A DNA stretch of 64,000 bases from Miscanthus floridulus (lineage: Eukaryota; Streptophyta; Magnoliopsida; Poales; Poaceae). The stretch is from assembly GCF_019320115.1 (NCBI RefSeq), contig NC_089593.1:15404789-15468788 (forward strand). Reading direction: 5' to 3'. Numbering within the stretch: the stretch's first letter is position 1; the number at the start of each line of letters is the position of its first letter. The notes beneath the pieces are model-generated. The model ran no database searches and was not told the DNA's origin. It saw only the letters and a program-made list of their open reading frames with translations. This document shows, in pieces, positions 59,097 through 64,000 of the stretch. A program made the translations under genes and the position numbers.

Positions 59097-60140
59097 GAGT
59101 GTGTTTGGTTAGGTGGTTTAAGGGTAGCTAGGTTTACGCAATACAACTTCTTCGTGTTTGAATGGCTCCAAGCTCCACGAAGATATAAAGTGGGGAAGAG
59201 GCTTGGCTACACACCCCATCGGTGTCGTCTCACCACCGAGCGGAGTCTGCTGCACCTTCTTCTCTGCGACCTCCACCGGCAGGCACGCGAGCAGGCACGT
59301 GACCTCCATCGGCAAGCACGCGACCTCCACCGGCAACCACTGGATCCCCCTCCGCGACCTCCACCAGCAAGCACGCATGCGAGCATGCAGGAGCCTCTGC
59401 CGGCAAGCACGAGCACGCTGGCCTTCACGAGCACGCAGGAGCACGCGACCGCCGCCGGCAAGCACGAGCACGCCGGCAAGCACTAGCAGCAGACGAGCAA
59501 CGGCGGCAAGCCGGCAAGCACAAGCACGCCGGCCTTCACGCGAACGCTGGCAAGCACGAGCACGAGCACACCGGCAAGCACGAGCACTAGCAAGCCGGCA
59601 AGCACGACTTCCACCGGCCTTCTTCTCTAGCTCGCCGGAGCCCAAATTGAGTCTCCTGGCGTCCGAATCGAGCTTCCCCGAATCGACTTTCCCCACCGCC
59701 GAATCGAACTTCTCGCCTACCAATCGAGCTTCCCCGCCTCCAAATCGAGCTCTTCTCCACCACTCGCGCAGGCCGCCAGGTGCCTTCCATGGCGGACAGT
59801 GGGGACAGTGGGGGTGCTCGCATGTGGTTTGGCTCGAGCTCCCCTATATTCTTCTTCCTTGTGCTACGGAGGTGTCGTGGGCGAAGGTGTCGTCGCAGGC
59901 GGCGTGGCTGTCGACTCGTGCGCCAAGGGTGTGGCGTGGTGGCCTGCTGCCATGGTCGTCGAGGTGCTCGTCTACCATGCCCATCGACTAAAGTGAGGTA
60001 AAATTGCCAGGTGAAGGAAGAGGTGGCTTAGCCAGTACAAAGAACCAAACATGTGCTGCTTGTATTAGCTAAAGCTAGCTAGAGCTGGCCTGTCTTAGTT
60101 TTGCTGGCCAGGTTTATCTAGAAAACAAACCAAACACATC
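59097..60140. mobile_element. TIR element, 1.04 kb, with GC-rich repeat interior
   Basis: The ends are imperfect inverted repeats: GAGTGTGTTTGGTTAGG left and, reverse-complemented, GATGTGTTTGGTTTGTT right. TATA lies on both sides (59093-59096, 60141-60144). The interior (59215-59640) is a dense array of CAAGCACGAGCACGCCGG-like and CGACCTCCACCGGCAAGCA units, giving long Arg/Ala/Cys-rich ORFs on both strands. 59640-59990 is less repetitive and could be captured gene DNA. No transposase is seen. Confidence 0.6.
59215..59640. repeat. Short-unit repeat array (CACCGGCAAGCACGAGCACG)
   Basis: Interleaved variants of GCAAGCACGAGCACGC, CCGGCAAGCA and CGACCTCCACC fill the block. ORFs through it are low-complexity and open in several frames. 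Confidence 0.7.
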
Positions 60141-60207
60141 TATAATGCTGGTACTCAAAACTGCAAAATCATGCACAATAAATAAATAAAACTATGTTTG
60201 AGTCTCA

Positions 60208-60426
60208 GAGGGCGTTTGGCTCCTCGCCATCGGTTGCCATACCAAACATGCGGCACATTACACTGCAAAAGGCTGCTGCTTGGTTCATTAAATAGCTGCG
60301 ACAGCCATAGCTTTCTTCAATGTAAAATCCCGCCATAGTTCTGGGGTCCATTTTTGCCATCGCGAGTTAGGCGCCACCACAGCTCAGTGTGGCGTGCTGT
60401 GACCGGGAAACAAACGGGACCTCAAC
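60208..60426. mobile_element. Probable small MITE
   Basis: Left GAGGGCGTTTGGCTCC and, reverse-complemented, right GAGGTCCCGTTTGTTTCCC look like diverged inverted ends. No clear target duplication. Confidence 0.4.
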
Positions 60427-60489
60427 GAGCTCTTATCGGGCATCGGGGTGCCACCATTGACCCCAATCCATGAATAAATATGCAAAGGA

Positions 60490-61735
60490 AAAAGTCTATT
60501 TTGCCTCCCCTCAACTATCGTGAACAGTCAACTTTTTCTCCCTCAACTCTAAAACCAAACATAGTTCCTCCCTCGTCTCTCAAAACCGACTACTTTACCT
60601 CCATGGCTCTTTCCGTGGGTGGTTTTTTCTTTTTCTTTTATGTTTATTTTGGTTGATTCTTTGAAAAATCATAATAAATTATAGAAAAATCATAAAATAC
60701 AAATTTCAATTGCGTTGTACTCCACGTGAGTAGATCTACACAGTGAACATATGATATGATATGCTTTAGTACAAATTTTTTACTATAACCTTAAATCTAT
60801 ATTTTATATAATTAATTCATAGCTGCAGTTTCTCTTATCCAATTATGGTGAAACTTTTATGGTGGATTAATCATTGCATGCTTGAGATGTAGAAAAAATT
60901 TCATTCTCATTGGATCATATATGACTAAGTTAGAGATTTATCCATTAATTTATCTAGGTTTATATAGATAAAACTATACTCAGTCATGCATGATCCAATG
61001 AGCATGAAATTTTTGCTATATCTCAATAATTCAATGATTAGCCCACCATAAAAACTTCACCATAATTGGACCAAAGAAACTGGAGCTATGAATTAATTAC
61101 AGAAAAGCATAGATCTAAAGCTGTAGCAAAAACTTTGTACTAAAACATACCATATCATATATTTATTGTGTAGATCTACTCATGTGGAGTCTAAAAAAAA
61201 TCCATACTCATTGGATAATGTATGACTGAGTTATATGTTTAATTTCATTTAAAAACTATTTAACAAACATAAACCTAGATAAATCTATAACTCAATCATG
61301 CTTTATTCAATGAGCATTAAAATTTTACTCCAGCTAATTAGGCCATCATAAAAATCTGACCACAATTGGATCAGAGAAACAACAGCTATGAATTACTTAT
61401 AAAAAACATAAATACAAAGTTACAACAAAATTTTTGTACTAAAACATACCATATCATATGTTCACTGTGTAGATATACTCAGGTGGAATCCAACACAATT
61501 GAATTTTCCATTTTATGTTTTTTTTATGATTTGCTATGATTTTCCAAAGATCCAGCCAAAATAAACATAAAAGAAAAAAAGAAAACGCACCAATGGAAAC
61601 CGCCATGGAGGCTAAGTGATCGGTTTTGAGAGAGGCGGGAGGAACTATATCTGGTTTTAGAGTTGAGGGAGGAAAATCTGACTTTCACGATAGTTAGGGG
61701 ATGCAAAATGAACTTTTTTTCATATGCAAATTACC
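60490..61735. mobile_element. Long foldback element, about 1.25 kb
   Basis: The left arm begins AGTCTATTTTGCCTCCCCTC and AACTATCGTGAACAGTCAAC; the reverse complement of the right arm reads AGTTCATTTTGCATCCCCTA and ACTATCGTGAAAGTCAG. Both arms continue with CTCCCTCAACTCTAAAACCA and TCTCAAAACCGA, then inner blocks (GTAGATCTAC..GTGAACATATGATATGATATG) repeated in mirror order. The arms cover most of the element. No ORF matches a transposase; probably a Mutator-type or other foldback MITE. Confidence 0.75.
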
Positions 61736-64000
61736 CTTTTCCATGCATTGGTCTGATGGTCTCCCATGTCTCTCATTTGTGGCCATTCCCGTGAAATTAC
61801 CCGTGTCACTGTGTGAGCTGGGTCAGAGTGAAATATGAAGATCACATAAAAGTTGCGAGAGGAAACTACATAATTCAATTAACCGAAATGTATTCTATCC
61901 AATCCCCAATTATCAGCACCAGGCAAAATAAAATATTCCTAGACCTGTGAGCAGTCCGAGTAAAAAGGTTAAAACCAAAGGCCGTACGAGGCACAATGCC
62001 TTCAGCCCACGACCACTGCCGTGGGCCAAATCAATAGGGCCTAGGCCCACTAGGCCATTAGACAGCAGCCGCGCTTGTGGTCGTGGACGAGGACGACGGC
62101 TGATGGCACCGAGGCGGCCGACGAACCGGCGCCGGCGGCGACGTCGATCTCCTCGGTCTCGGTGCTGGCGGCCACTACTCGCTTGTTTTTTTTTTCTTCT
62201 GAACTGGCCCCATATCCTTCCTGACGTATGCTTCGGACCCTCTCACCTCGTTGGTAACGGTCAGTAACTCCCGATCACGACACTCCCCCAGGCCCCAGTT
62301 CAAGACGATGTGAGGCTCCGAAACATCAGGTTCGTCTGCCTTCCTGTTGAGACGATGTGCGGCTTAGCCTGTAGTTATGGCTTCCATTAATCATCATAAT
62401 CAGGGAATGGACCAGTACTGAATTCGTGACTACAGCATATGGTCCCTCCCCTTTTTTCTACTAACCCAGAGATGAGATGAGCAGTTGAGCACCATGCCTT
62501 CAGTTTGTTTATATTTCCTCACATGTTGCTTGCATTGTGAATTACGGTATCGGTCACCCTCATGCCTCAGACCTTCAACATCACATAGTTCAGTTTCAGA
62601 TTTTGCTCCAGAACAAAGAGATCTTGCTTCAGTCTTGATCTGTACCTCTGAAGAATTCTCACCCAACCTGCTGATAGTTCCTAGTTCCAAGAATTGCTAT
62701 AATTTTTTTTTCTTCAGTTAACGCAGAGAAGTTTTTGCTCAGCGTTTCAAACTTCCAAACAACCTGCTCACAGTTCATAGTTAAAGCATGGTAACAATCT
62801 TTTCTCTCTGTTACATAATATTTAAGTAGGTTTTCTTGAGGAAGCAAGCATCATATGTTGTTTTATGGTTAGATTATTTCAATATTGGACTTAGTGGTGT
62901 ATTCTTGACTTTCTTTTAGAGTGATTTATTCTTGATTGAAGAAGCGTATGAAACTTGGTTTCTCTCGTACGACTCATAAATCAATCATGATCACTTTTTG
63001 CCCTCTTACGTTCATAGTATTCAAGTATGTTTTCTTGAGGGGTTTTTATGGCAAGACTATACAGCAATAGAAGTGCTTCATAGCATTTGATCTTCTACTG
63101 AAATATCGTTTAAGCCCCAACATTTCCAATGTTATTTGTAGTTTGTTAACAAAAATGAGTCAAGCCCGGTGGTGTATATACTTGATTTTGTTGCAAAAAT
63201 AGAAACTCCAGCTCTATGTATCATGCGAGAGAGGGAGTTGCAACTGAAGTTGAAGTCCCGTTCGCTTAACTGAAATTGGCTGAAAAAACAAGCCAAAGCT
63301 GAAATATTACGAGAGAAAAATACGGTTCCGGCTGAAAAAAGAAGCCGAATAAGCTGGCTTTTAAGGTAAGGCGGCAAAGCCGCTGTTATGGTGCAATAAA
63401 TTCCCTATCAATCTGTCCCAACCACTACATTATTAAAGTAGGTATACATCTTCTGATCTTTAAGCATCAACATTTTATCTGTTAATAGTGATCATGGTAC
63501 AGTTAGTAAAATCTTAGCACTGGAGCTCAATGCTGACACAACATGCAACTCTCAATAGCCCTCTCAATTCTTTGTTGTGATTCTAGTACAGTTATTTTTC
63601 CTTTTTTAGCGTTTAGTGCTTCCCTATGAAATCCTATAAATACTACAGCTGCTTTCTTCTATAATGAAATGGCAGAGCAACTGCCCCTGTTCGGCTCCAA
63701 GAAAAAAAAACTCTCAATAGTACTATTGCTATTCAAACGAGGCTGATTGTTCCCACCAGTTATTCCTTGAAAGGGCGTGCTTCAGAGGCCATGTGCATGG
63801 TTAGATTAGGTGGCAGATTATTTCCCAGCCTAAGAATAGAAAAAGGTCCTCTAGGTCTGAGTTCTCTGTTTGTTTACTTTAATAATAATTTGGCAGCTTT
63901 AAATTTTAGTTCCTGTTTTGCCTTTACCTGTTTATCATATCATATTGAAAGTTGTGACACAAGAAAGGGCGCGTGAGCTGCTTTACGTTGTCCCAATTGT
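61736..64000. other. Right-end region, no confident gene
   Basis: A GC-rich Arg-rich stretch lies at 62080-62180 without domain. On the minus strand 62847-62430 holds two short ORFs (CEQVVWKFETLSKNFSALTE; VEGLRHEGDRYRNSQC), which could be exons of a coiled-coil protein, but no family was recognised. A MITE remnant (CCCGTTCGCTT ... AAGAAGCCGAATAAGCTGGC) lies at 63255-63365. Nothing else is supported. Confidence 0.35.
63255..63365. mobile_element. MITE fragment (GTTCGCTT family)
   Basis: Begins GTCCCGTTCGCTTAACTG and contains AAAAAACAAGCCAAAGCTG and GAGAGAAAAATACGGTTCC, as in the MITE at 55941-56068 in reverse. The right end is degraded. Confidence 0.5.

Noticed and set aside
59118..59991. Cys/Arg/Ala-rich ORFs of 200-280 codons
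   Set aside because: They run through a short-unit repeat array and are open on both strands; there is no protein family match.
61947..62267. 106-codon Arg-rich plus-strand ORF as a gene
   Set aside because: Low-complexity Arg/Pro sequence, no domain, no neighbouring exons recognised.

Overview
The window is nuclear DNA of a grass, most likely a panicoid of the sorghum/sugarcane/Miscanthus type. The reasons are Sirevirus-type Copia elements whose LTRs carry GTCCGG palindromes, Tat-lineage Ty3/Gypsy elements with an antisense extra ORF, many Stowaway/Tourist-like MITEs, and the style of the host genes. Most of the 64 kb is nested transposable elements. Host gene sequence lies at the left edge, in a damaged island at about 29-33.7 kb, and at 55-58.3 kb. 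I found no tRNA, rRNA, CRISPR array or bacterial-type operon.

Layout. 1-2551 (-): 5' half of a DUF3700 (YGL/LRDR motif, TSJT1/aluminium-induced type) gene with TATA box and ACGT promoter motifs. 2.6-6.6 kb: intergenic DNA with MITEs and short tandem duplications. 6.6-11.4 kb (+): a LINE (ORF1 with zinc knuckle, then the start of the ORF2 endonuclease) split by a 3.9 kb solo-LTR-like insertion at 7125-11044. 11.4-29.0 kb: an LTR fragment hosts a minus-strand Tat-type Gypsy element, whose 3' LTR (11900-25153) hosts a 12 kb three-LTR Copia/Sirevirus composite (12274-24277), which in turn hosts a Stowaway MITE. 29042-29141: a 100-N assembly gap. 29.1-33.7 kb: damaged host sequence, including a 2-oxoglutarate dioxygenase pseudogene without its first exon. 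33.7-53.9 kb (+): a Tat-type Gypsy structure whose two LTRs belong to different families and which carries two diverged gag segments in tandem, so it looks like two elements fused by a DNA deletion; it contains a Sirevirus solo LTR (45019-47497) and a long antisense ORF (48349-51874). 53.9-54.2 kb (-): a LINE tail. 55.1-58.3 kb (+): a kinase-MSP-domain gene inactivated by a Tourist-like MITE inside a coding exon and by a stop codon at a splice junction. 58.3-64 kb: MITEs, a 1.0 kb TIR element, a 1.25 kb foldback and no confident gene.

No new functional system is evident. The most notable content is the insertion and recombination history: five insertion levels supported by target-site duplications (TSDs), one restored reading frame and two paralogous empty sites; an LTR-retrotransposon array with a single outer TSD; a chimeric Gypsy structure with a 14-bp palindrome at its apparent junction; and nonsense decay made almost entirely of TAG and TGA, as expected from deamination of methylated cytosines. 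All identifications are by eye from translated motifs and repeat comparison; no database search was run.
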